From: Stercoripulliclostridium_A sp963642145
GTDB taxonomy: Bacteria > Bacillota > Clostridia > Christensenellales > DTU072
Length of the DNA stretch: 62,133 nucleotides
Assembly (NCBI GenBank): GCA_963642145.1
Contig: CAVIFU010000004.1
Coordinates: forward strand, 1-62,133
Reading direction: 5' to 3'
Both the position numbers and the translations under genes were made by a program. Numbering within the stretch: position 1 is the first letter of the stretch; the number at the start of each line of letters is the position of its first letter. The notes beneath the pieces are model-generated. The model did not search any database and was not told the DNA's origin. It saw nothing but the letters and a program-made list of their open reading frames with translations. Below are positions 51,756-59,899 of this stretch, one piece after another.

Positions 51756-52703
51756 ATGGACAAATCCTTTGACATGCTAACGAAAAAAATCGCCGAACGT
51801 ACCGCGCGTTACAACGAACTTGTCGCGCTCACGGAAGCGCCGGAAATAATCGCCGACAACAAGCTTTGGCGGAAGTATGTCTTGGAAAAAACTGCTCTCG
51901 AACGCTCGGTAACGCTGTACGAAGAACTAAAAGTCGCTTGCGACTTGGGCTTAGCGGAAGAAGCCTCGGCTTTGTCCGACGAGCTCGCGATAACGCTTCT
52001 CGACCAAACGGACGCCGACCGCGGAGGCGCGTTGATGGAGCTCGACGCCCGGGACGACGCGTCATGCAGACTTGCAAGCGAAATGCTTACCATGTACTCC
52101 GCCTATTGCAAAAAAGAAAAATTCGATTTTGCCGTAATAGACGAAGAGCGCACCCCTGCCGGCATAAGCCGTTGTTCCGTAAGCGTGGAGGGCGTAAGCG
52201 CCTACCTCAAATTGAGCGGAGAAATCGGTTTGCACCGCTCTACCGACGGCGGCACGGTAACCGTGACGGTACTGCCTACCGCCGAAACGCAAGACTCAAC
52301 GGAGATAGACCCTAAGGACGTGCGCACGGACATATTCCACGCAACGGGCGCCGGCGGACAAAATATAAACAAAGTGGCAACCGCGGTACGCATGACGCAC
52401 CTACCGACGGGAATAGTCGCCGTTTGCCGCGACGAACGCTCGCAGCTACGCAATCGCGAACGTTGCAAACAAGCCCTATCCGCCAAAGTCAACGCCTATT
52501 ACCGTGAAGCGGAGGACGCCAAGCGTCTGAAACTCAAACGCGATTCCGACGCCGCGGCTAAGCTGAAAAGAATACGCCTCTTCGACCGCAAAAACGGCAC
52601 TTTGACCGACGTCCGCACTCTTGCGAAAGTCGATCTCAAAGAAGCCCTCGACGGCAACATATCCAAACTTGTCAACGCCATGATCATACTGAACAAACTA
52701 TGA
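51756..52703 (+). CDS. Release-factor-like protein lacking the stop-codon recognition loop
   Basis: 315 residues, RF1/RF2 family. The catalytic loop GAGGQNINKVATAVRMTHLP (Gly-Gly-Gln at 200-202) that triggers peptidyl-tRNA hydrolysis is intact, as is RDERSQLRNR. The decoding part of domain 2 is not: RF1 has about 18 residues including PxT and QGRIHTS between HR and TVAVLPE, while here HRSTDGGTVTVTVLPT leaves only STDGG, so codon-reading residues are gone. The N-terminal domain is short. It is probably a stop-codon-independent ribosome-rescue or accessory factor, not a standard RF1; degenerate RF is the alternative. No ribosome binding site is seen; it may be leaderless. It leads an overlapping operon, its TGA overlapping the helicase ATG. 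Confidence 0.85.
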   Translation: MDKSFDMLTKKIAERTARYNELVALTEAPEIIADNKLWRKYVLEKTALERSVTLYEELKVACDLGLAEEASALSDELAITLLDQTDADRGGALMELDARDDASCRLASEMLTMYSAYCKKEKFDFAVIDEERTPAGISRCSVSVEGVSAYLKLSGEIGLHRSTDGGTVTVTVLPTAETQDSTEIDPKDVRTDIFHATGAGGQNINKVATAVRMTHLPTGIVAVCRDERSQLRNRERCKQALSAKVNAYYREAEDAKRLKLKRDSDAAAKLKRIRLFDRKNGTLTDVRTLAKVDLKEALDGNISKLVNAMIILNKL

Positions 52704-55093
52704 GCTCGAACGAACAAAAAATCCGCATACGCTTCGATACGACGGTACTTTCGGATAAGTCCGAAGTTTACGCTACGGAAAAGTTTCTTAAAGAAACTCG
52801 TAAACTGAAAGACGCCGACGACTTTGCAGTAAAACTCGCGGAGTCGCTGACGAATACGAATTTACCACTTAATTCCGTCTACAAAATCAAGGTCGGAACA
52901 TCGGTAGCGGTATTCGCTTTCGGCGCGCACATAGATGACAAACGTTTGGCGCCGCGTGACGTTGTATTCCTTGAATACCGCAATTCGGGTCCCGAAATTC
53001 TGCGTAACGATTCCCGTTTGAGCTACTTTATGCAATCGCACGACGAGTACGAAACTTACGTTCGCGCGGACGGATACGTTATTAAAGAAAGCGACGTCAA
53101 AAAATTATACCGTCTGCTGACGGCGGCGTCCGGATTTCCGCTACTGACGGAAGAGCAAGCGGAACTCGTGCGCACGGAGAACAAAAACGTGCTCGTGCGC
53201 GGAGTTGCCGGCAGCGGAAAAACCAACGTCTGCATAGACAAGATAATCTACTGCGCTTGCCGAGAGTATGCCGGCAAAACGCTGTACTCCACCTACTCGC
53301 GCGGACTTTTGAACGACACGGCATACAGGGTAAAACGCTTCGCGAAAGCCGTTAAGCTCCTTGCCGACGAGATGGAAAGCGGCAAAGCCGTATTCGACGC
53401 AAAAGACAAAATCGTGGCAGTCGAGAAGAAGCTCGGCATCACTTTGGACGTAGACGGCGCCGAGAACATACGCGCCAAGCTACTACGGATCTACGAATAT
53501 CTTACAAACAAAGTCGATTACGCGCTCATAGAGGATCTTTACAGAGGCTGTATCCGCTCGGACAAAGAAGTCGTGCATAGTCAAACCTTCCCGAAAGGCT
53601 TTATTGCCGAAGCTTCCGCTTACAGGAACGGCAATCTACAACGTTTGAAGGGCACATCCGAAGAAATTATCTACAAAGAGATCTACGGCATGATATACGG
53701 CGCGCCCTGCCAAAACATGCTTACGGCGGAGGAATACGCCGCCAAACGCGAATCGAGTTTCACCAAGCAGGAGTGCGACGCCGTGTACCGCCTATCCAAG
53801 GATTACGGCGCATACCTTGCAAAAAACAACCTGACCGACAACAACTTCATGTCGAGGGAACTGCTTGCTTCCATAGACAAACTACCGCGCTACTCGCTGA
53901 CGATACTCGACGAAGTGCAGGACATGACGGAAATCAATTTGCTTTTGATGAGCAAGATCTCGTTGAAGCTGTTTTGCGTGGGCGACGCCCTGCAAATGAT
54001 AAATCCCTCCTACTTCTCGTTTGCCTCGCTCAAAAAACTGCTGTACGGCGCGGACGCTACGGAAGTCAAAGAACTCACCGCCAACTTCCGCAATTCCGAC
54101 AAGATCGCCGACATCGTCAACCGCCTCGGCGACTTGAACAAGAGTAAGTTCGGCGTACACAACTTTGTTTTGGACGGCATAAGCGTGGATTCTTCCGTGC
54201 GCGCGGACGCCGTGTATGTCTGCGATCCGACGTTTGCGGAGACTTTTGCAAAAGAGAAGTTTGACGCCTACACCTTGGTAGTAGCGACGGAACGCCGCAA
54301 AGCCGAAATGCGCAAGCTCCTCGGCAATCGCGAAATACTGACTGTATCCGAGATCAAGGGCTTGGAGCGCGACACCGTCATTACGTACAACCTACTGTCC
54401 GACAACGCCGACAAATGGTCGGAGTTCGAAAGAGCCAACGTCAACCGCAAAACGGCGGACGAGAACTCGGTATACCGCTATTACTTCAACTTGTTTTATG
54501 TCGGCGTTTCTCGCGCAAAGCTCAATTTATACGTGGCTGAACGCGCGAACCTACCGTTGTTTGCCCCGTTTTTCAAGGAAAACTTTGTAACCGCAAACGC
54601 GACTGCCGCCGTTTCGAGGCTGCGCGACGTTTTGGCGTCCGTTGTCATCGAGCAGGACGAAGTCATAGATCGCATAGAAAAGTTCATATCCTTAGGGCAA
54701 TACGACAACGCGAGAGTGGCGCTTTCGGGACTTGACGACGAAGCCGTGCGCGACTTATACAAGAACAGAATCGACGTCAACGAAGCCTATATCGCTCGCG
54801 GAGACAATCGCGGCGCCGGCATAGCGTACTGGTCGCTCGGTATGTACGAGGACGCTCGCGTATCGTTTGAATTGACTGGCGATCAAAAGCTATTGGCGTT
54901 CTTTGACGCCTGCGTTTCTCGCGATAACCGCGCGCTCGACTACGACATAGTCAGATTTTACCCCGAGATGGCAGGAGATAAAACCGCCGCCGACCTCATA
55001 CTCAACACACTCAAAACGGATCTTTCGGACATAAAGACGCGTTTGCGCGTACAAAGCGAAGCTCTGCGCAGAAAGGAGAAGAAAAATGGATAA
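52700..55093 (+). CDS. UvrD/Rep-like SF1 helicase with extra N- and C-terminal domains
   Basis: 797 residues. A helicase core (about 145-625) shows the Q-motif-like LLTEEQAELV, Walker A GVAGSGKT (168-175), Walker B LTILDEVQDMT (near 403), motif IV-like LTANFRNSDK, motif V SEIKGLERDTVI (near 552) and motif VI YVGVSRAK (near 602). The first 95 residues form a separate alpha/beta domain (FLKETRKLKDADDFAVKLAE, then VYKIKVGTSVAVFAFG) that weakly recalls RelE/ParE-type toxins; this is uncertain. Residues about 640-790 look like helical repeats (TPR-like: DNARVALSGLDDEAV, GIAYWSLGMYEDARVSFEL). It unwinds or translocates on DNA or RNA. The ATG overlaps the upstream stop (ATGA), and it overlaps the next gene by 8 nt. 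Confidence 0.88.
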   Translation: MSSNEQKIRIRFDTTVLSDKSEVYATEKFLKETRKLKDADDFAVKLAESLTNTNLPLNSVYKIKVGTSVAVFAFGAHIDDKRLAPRDVVFLEYRNSGPEILRNDSRLSYFMQSHDEYETYVRADGYVIKESDVKKLYRLLTAASGFPLLTEEQAELVRTENKNVLVRGVAGSGKTNVCIDKIIYCACREYAGKTLYSTYSRGLLNDTAYRVKRFAKAVKLLADEMESGKAVFDAKDKIVAVEKKLGITLDVDGAENIRAKLLRIYEYLTNKVDYALIEDLYRGCIRSDKEVVHSQTFPKGFIAEASAYRNGNLQRLKGTSEEIIYKEIYGMIYGAPCQNMLTAEEYAAKRESSFTKQECDAVYRLSKDYGAYLAKNNLTDNNFMSRELLASIDKLPRYSLTILDEVQDMTEINLLLMSKISLKLFCVGDALQMINPSYFSFASLKKLLYGADATEVKELTANFRNSDKIADIVNRLGDLNKSKFGVHNFVLDGISVDSSVRADAVYVCDPTFAETFAKEKFDAYTLVVATERRKAEMRKLLGNREILTVSEIKGLERDTVITYNLLSDNADKWSEFERANVNRKTADENSVYRYYFNLFYVGVSRAKLNLYVAERANLPLFAPFFKENFVTANATAAVSRLRDVLASVVIEQDEVIDRIEKFISLGQYDNARVALSGLDDEAVRDLYKNRIDVNEAYIARGDNRGAGIAYWSLGMYEDARVSFELTGDQKLLAFFDACVSRDNRALDYDIVRFYPEMAGDKTAADLILNTLKTDLSDIKTRLRVQSEALRRKEKKNG

Positions 55094-55802
55094 CAACGAA
55101 GTCAAAAACCTTATAGACGCATTCAAGGGTTACCGCGATTTACTCGCGCCCATACAGTCCAACCTCAACGACTTTATCGAAACGTACGATGAAGTCAAAG
55201 GCGACATCGAACGCTTGAATTCGGCGTTCTCGGGCGACGTCAAAGGCAATTTGGACAAGATATATCGCAATCTGTCCTCACAGGCGGAAAAATCCGCCGA
55301 CCTATCCTCCGCGATAGACCGCTTTTTGCGTGCAAGCGGCAAGTACCTTGCCGATACGGAAAAACTTATAGGCACATTGTCCCGCATATCCGATTCCCTC
55401 GGCGCGGTAAACGCGATAGAGGCAAAAGCCGAGGAGCAATTGGGCAAACTCGACTCCGTCCTCGAAGAAAAACGCAAAAACTACAACGTCAAGGAACTCC
55501 AAAAGACCGTCGAGAGTTACAACGAAAACGTCCGAAAGATGAGCGACTTCATCAATCGCGACGTTGCTCTGACCGTAGCGGACAGCAACAAGACGTTGTC
55601 CGACATGAAATCGACAAACAAAGCCCTGCTCGAATCGATTTCCTCCGAAACGGCGGCAGTATCCGATTTAGCCGCAAAGTACGCAGAAAACAACGCTTTA
55701 CTTCGCAAAATCGTAGAAAAAAAGGACGTGGACGAAGCGTATATCTACGATATGCTCGACGCGTGGGCAGAAGATCGCAAGGTCAAACGTAAGAAAAAAT
55801 AA
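55086..55802 (+). CDS. Coiled-coil protein of unknown function
   Basis: 238 residues, almost entirely helical with heptad-like spacing, rich in Asp, Glu, Lys, Ser and Leu, with no membrane segment and no cysteine. It ends in a basic tail (DRKVKRKKK). It resembles scaffold or tether proteins rather than an enzyme; no family recognised. AAGGAGAAG precedes the ATG, inside the end of the helicase gene (8-nt overlap). Its stop overlaps the next ATG (TAATG). It probably links cytosolic and membrane parts of the operon's products. Confidence 0.85.
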   Translation: MDNNEVKNLIDAFKGYRDLLAPIQSNLNDFIETYDEVKGDIERLNSAFSGDVKGNLDKIYRNLSSQAEKSADLSSAIDRFLRASGKYLADTEKLIGTLSRISDSLGAVNAIEAKAEEQLGKLDSVLEEKRKNYNVKELQKTVESYNENVRKMSDFINRDVALTVADSNKTLSDMKSTNKALLESISSETAAVSDLAAKYAENNALLRKIVEKKDVDEAYIYDMLDAWAEDRKVKRKKK

Positions 55803-57973
55803 TGGAAGACACTATTCGCAAAATCCATAAGGCGATACTCGCCGACGACGTAAAAACGCTGAGCTCCGTCTTCGTCGAAAGACGGTATTTGACGTTGTCT
55901 TTCGGCAGATTCCCGGTGCTCTCGCTCGCGTACATGTACGACGCGCGCAAGGTCATCAAACGTTTTGCTCCCGACCTCAAAAGAGTCGGTTCTTACGAAT
56001 ACACGGACGAATTCCCGGAGGATTACGTCAAGTTCAAGTCGCTTGCCGGCAAGGCGCTGCGCCTGTACTCGGACAAAACCGTTTCTCCCGCGGAAATTGC
56101 CGTACTCAAAGGCTACGGTTCGGAAGCAAAGTCAATACTTGACGACAGCAAGACGTCCAAGACCGCCGACGCCATCGCCGAACTGTACCGCGTCAAAGAA
56201 GGGCGTACCGTGCGCGACAAGAGCGGCAACGTCGTTATACCTCGGAGCAAGGCGCCGATGCAAGTAATAATTGTGGCGATATTGACAATCGTCCTTGCCT
56301 TGGGCGCTACGGGCGTCACGGCATACGCGTATAGAGTCGTGCCGTACCTAAACGGTAACGGACAAGACAAACCTTACGTGATATGTAACGCAAACGTACT
56401 TACGGAATTGCTCGCCTCGGAAGAGGAATCCAACTGCACGCTGGGCGCGGACATCCGATTATCCGACGTCAAGCAAACCGCCTCTAAACTCAATTTGGAC
56501 GGGTGCGGTTACACGATTTATGTGGACGGCGCGTGGAGCGGACCGCTCTTTTCGACAATAAGCGGCAGCATGAAAAACGTCCGCTTCGTCTTTGAAAATC
56601 TCTCGGCAAGCTTAGGCGCGGAGCAAGGACTCATTGCCAAAGAGGTTACCGGCACGATGAGCGGAATTACCGTCACTGCAAATGCGGTCGATCTCACTTT
56701 GAACGGTAACGGCGCCGTGATAGCATACAAAAATGCAGGCACCGTCGGCGACGTGACGGTTAATCTCAGTGGTACGATAAACGAGAGTTCGGGTAGCGAA
56801 CAATCTAATTTCGGGTGCCTGTTCGCGGTAAATTCGGGCGCCGTGGCAAACGTAACGGTCAATTTGGATCTGAGCGTTACGGGGGACGCGGAATCCGTTA
56901 CTTCCGAAAGTGAAGCCTCCGAAAAAGGCGATTATATCTTTGCCGGAGTCGTGGGCGAAAACAACGGTTCGATTTCTTCCGCGACGGTAAACGGCACGTT
57001 GAACGCGGTATCGCTTGACGTAAGCGCAATAGTTTGTTCCAACGGTACCGACGGCACTCTTACGGCGTGCGTCAACAACGCCGACATCACCCAACGCTCC
57101 TCTTCCGCTTTTTGGAATCCGAACGTAGCCGGAATAGCGTTTGAGAACAACGGCAAAATCACGTCCTGCGTAAATAACGGTAGTCTTTGTTCGATATCGG
57201 ATCAAACCGAGTCGAAGTCCGTTAACGCGATAGTTTGCGGAATCGTGGGCACAAACTACAAAGACGTCCGCCAATGTACCAACAACGGCGCGCTGACGGC
57301 TACGACAAATTACGGTGCCTTCCGCATAAGCGGAATTTGCAACATCAGTATCGGCACGATAGAGGGATCGACCAACACGGCAACGCTCACGGCGTCATCC
57401 GCTATGAATAGCGCGGACGATACAAACGTATTTTCTTTTGCCGGCGGCATAAGTGCCGAGAACTACTCGTTGATTTCGGAGTGCAAGAGTACGGGCGACA
57501 TCAATCTCGACTTAGCCGTTACATGCCTGTATGCGGGCGGAATTTCTGCCTATAACCACATAAGCACTAGCGCGCAATACACGGCAACGATAGAAAAATG
57601 CGGTACTTCCGGCAAAATAACCGCCAAAACGGACAAAACGACAAACTGGTTATTTATCGGCGGCATAAGCGGATACTTCGCAGGCTACATACAAGATTGC
57701 TTTACTTCGGTTGAGATAAGCGCTCCGGAGATAATCAGTTCCGAGTCTCAATCCGGCGGCACCATCGTAGACGGCATTTGCGGCGCGGCGGTAAACAGTC
57801 GGGCATTACCTACGTCTTGCTACTTTTTGAGTCGCGATAATTATAAGTACGGCGTTTGCAAAATCTCGTCGGAAACCTACTCGCGCATACTCTATTCGGT
57901 TGAAAAAGAGATCGCCGGAATGACAGCATGCGAAACCATGGAAGACCTGATAAATTCGGGGGTGTATTGGTAA
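55802..57973 (+). CDS. Membrane protein: cytoplasmic head, one TM segment, GLUG-like ectodomain
   Basis: 723 residues. Residues 1-150 are a soluble helical head (RRYLTLSFGRFPVLSLAYMY, EIAVLKGYGSEAKSILDD) without a signal peptide. One membrane segment (about 152-176) follows, then a beta-rich outer part with GLUG-like and related repeats (IFAGVVGENNGSIS, VNAIVCGIVGTNY, FAGGISAENYS, LFIGGISGYFAGY). The layout suggests inside-to-outside signalling or anchoring. The ectodomain resembles the C-terminus of the giant surface protein at 7703. It has no strong ribosome binding site and depends on coupling with the upstream gene (TAATG). Confidence 0.85.
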   Translation: MEDTIRKIHKAILADDVKTLSSVFVERRYLTLSFGRFPVLSLAYMYDARKVIKRFAPDLKRVGSYEYTDEFPEDYVKFKSLAGKALRLYSDKTVSPAEIAVLKGYGSEAKSILDDSKTSKTADAIAELYRVKEGRTVRDKSGNVVIPRSKAPMQVIIVAILTIVLALGATGVTAYAYRVVPYLNGNGQDKPYVICNANVLTELLASEEESNCTLGADIRLSDVKQTASKLNLDGCGYTIYVDGAWSGPLFSTISGSMKNVRFVFENLSASLGAEQGLIAKEVTGTMSGITVTANAVDLTLNGNGAVIAYKNAGTVGDVTVNLSGTINESSGSEQSNFGCLFAVNSGAVANVTVNLDLSVTGDAESVTSESEASEKGDYIFAGVVGENNGSISSATVNGTLNAVSLDVSAIVCSNGTDGTLTACVNNADITQRSSSAFWNPNVAGIAFENNGKITSCVNNGSLCSISDQTESKSVNAIVCGIVGTNYKDVRQCTNNGALTATTNYGAFRISGICNISIGTIEGSTNTATLTASSAMNSADDTNVFSFAGGISAENYSLISECKSTGDINLDLAVTCLYAGGISAYNHISTSAQYTATIEKCGTSGKITAKTDKTTNWLFIGGISGYFAGYIQDCFTSVEISAPEIISSESQSGGTIVDGICGAAVNSRALPTSCYFLSRDNYKYGVCKISSETYSRILYSVEKEIAGMTACETMEDLINSGVYW

Positions 57974-58194
57974 TGAAAGGCAAAGTTTACAAAATAATTT
58001 TCTTATCGATTGCCGCCGCGGTGCTGATAACGGACATCGTGTTCGCCGTGCTGACGGGGATTTCCGCCGCTTCGATCAAAGCGGGGCTGTCGTTTGTCCC
58101 CGTATGGTTCAAGCCGTATTGCATAGCGATATTCGTTATCAACCCTTTGCTCGCGATACTCGGCGCGCTTTATCCGATATTTTGCAAAAAATAG
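57973..58194 (+). CDS. Small two-TM membrane protein
   Basis: 73 residues with two membrane segments (IIFLSIAAAVLITDIVFAVL and IAIFVINPLLAILGALYPIF) joined by a short loop, and a short FCKK tail. No family recognised. The ATG shares a base with the stop of the upstream gene (TAATG), so it is the fifth gene of the coupled operon. An in-frame ATG 45 nt earlier lies inside the upstream gene and is not needed. Confidence 0.75.
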   Translation: MKGKVYKIIFLSIAAAVLITDIVFAVLTGISAASIKAGLSFVPVWFKPYCIAIFVINPLLAILGALYPIFCKK

Positions 58195-58237
58195 CTACAT
58201 TTCTGCTCAACTCCGCATATAATGCCGCGGAGGAGCA

Positions 58238-59746
58238 ATGGATAATAACGAAAACTTGAATCGCATGACGCGGATGACGGGAGAGCCCGTGTCCGACGAT
58301 AACTTTTCCGTCACGGACGAAACGGGGCGTATTCCCATAGAGGACAGTTATCTTATAGACAAACTCGCGCATTTCAACCGCGAACGCATTCCCGAACGCG
58401 TAGTACACGCCAAGGGTTGGGGCGCGCACGGTGAGTTTATCGCGACCAAGGACATGTCGCGGTACACGACGGCTAAACTCTTTGGCAAAGTCGGCAAAAA
58501 GACCGAGGTGCTTGCAAGGTTCTCGACCGTTGCCGGGGGCAGAGAATCGGCGGACACGGTACGTGATCCGCGCGGTTTTGCCGTCAAATTCTACACCGAG
58601 GACGGCAATCTTGACATTGTCGGCAACAACACCCCGGTATTTTTTATACGTGATCCCATCAAATTCCCGGACTTCATCCACTCGCAAAAAAAGAATCCAC
58701 GCACCAACTTGACGGATCCCAACGCACAATGGGACTTCCTGTCGCTCACGCCGGAGAGTCTAAATCAAGTCACCGTGCTGTATAGCGACCAAGGGATACC
58801 CTACGGCTTCCGATACATGGACGGATTCGGGACAAACACGTTCACTTGGTACAACGCAAAAGGCGAATGCAGATTCATCAAATACCACTTTATTTCCGAA
58901 CAAGGCATCAAAAACATCCCTCCCGATGAAGCCGAAAAGCTTGCCGGCGAAAGCCCGGACTTTGCCGGGGAAGACCTGCAAAAAGCCATCGCGCGCAAGG
59001 AATACCCTTCTTGGCGACTGAAAATCCAAATGATGTCCCGAGAACAAGCCGAGACCTATCGTTTCGATCCGTTCGACACCACCAAAACTTGGTACGAGGA
59101 GGACTTCCCTCTTATCGAGATCGGGCGCATGACGTTGAATCGCAATCCCCTCAATTTCTTTAACGAAATCGAACAGGCGGCGTTTTGTCCCGCGAACCTC
59201 GTGCCGGGGATGGGACCGAGCCCGGACAAGATGCTCCAAGCGCGCATGTTTGCGTATGCCGACACCCAGCGTTACCGCTTGGGCGTAAATCAAACGCGAG
59301 TCGGCGTCAATGCTCCCAAAAACGCCGTATTTAACTACGAACGCGACGGACATCTTGCAAAGAATCCCTCGGATACCGTAAATTACTACCCGAATTCCGA
59401 GCAACGCGTAAGCTTCACGCAAGGCGCGGAATCCCCTTGCGGCACGGTAACGGGCAAAATCAAACGTCACGCGCAAGAGATAGCGGACATAGACTTTGTG
59501 CAACCCGGGGACAGATACCGCGCGATGACTAAGGAGGAGCAATCACGGCTTATTCAAAACATATCTGACTCGCTTTCAAAGGCGGAACGGCGCATACAAT
59601 ACAGACAAACCGCGCTGTTCCTAAAAGCCGATGAAGACTATGGTAGAGGCGTTGCCGAAATCCTCAAACTGAACATGTCGGAAGTCAAACGCCTGTCGCT
59701 GATGACGCAAAAAGAACGCGTTTACGCGACATCTAAAAGACTGTAA
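58238..59746 (+). CDS. katA: Monofunctional heme catalase
   Basis: 502 residues, small-subunit clade. It splits H2O2 to water and oxygen. The active-site histidine is in ERVVHAKGWGAHGEF (His57), the distal asparagine in VGNNTPVFFIRD (near 130), and the proximal heme tyrosine in RMFAYADTQRYRLG (near 339). Full length. GGAGG precedes the ATG; TATAAT lies at 58218-58223 but with no good -35, so it may have its own start or be the tail of the upstream operon (43-nt gap). Useful oxygen defence for a PFOR-dependent anaerobe. Confidence 0.96.
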   Translation: MDNNENLNRMTRMTGEPVSDDNFSVTDETGRIPIEDSYLIDKLAHFNRERIPERVVHAKGWGAHGEFIATKDMSRYTTAKLFGKVGKKTEVLARFSTVAGGRESADTVRDPRGFAVKFYTEDGNLDIVGNNTPVFFIRDPIKFPDFIHSQKKNPRTNLTDPNAQWDFLSLTPESLNQVTVLYSDQGIPYGFRYMDGFGTNTFTWYNAKGECRFIKYHFISEQGIKNIPPDEAEKLAGESPDFAGEDLQKAIARKEYPSWRLKIQMMSREQAETYRFDPFDTTKTWYEEDFPLIEIGRMTLNRNPLNFFNEIEQAAFCPANLVPGMGPSPDKMLQARMFAYADTQRYRLGVNQTRVGVNAPKNAVFNYERDGHLAKNPSDTVNYYPNSEQRVSFTQGAESPCGTVTGKIKRHAQEIADIDFVQPGDRYRAMTKEEQSRLIQNISDSLSKAERRIQYRQTALFLKADEDYGRGVAEILKLNMSEVKRLSLMTQKERVYATSKRL

Positions 59747-59830
59747 ATCTACGCGCTATCGCGCGGTGATATACATGCCCTGCGCGACGGTAAAGGATTC
59801 TTTGATAGGATAGTTCGGTTTAATTAAAAT

Positions 59831-59856
59831 AACGGCGGCTCATACGAACCGCCGTT
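59831..59856. terminator. Bidirectional terminator between catalase and fibre-protein genes
   Basis: 8-bp stem AACGGCGG/CCGCCGTT with 10-nt loop. The T-rich tail is better for the minus-strand gene (ATTTTAATTAAA) than for the plus strand (TGTGTT). Nothing else is seen in 59747-59899. Confidence 0.75.
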
Positions 59857-59899
59857 TGTGTTGCAATGGTTATTGCGTATAATACAATACGTTATATTG

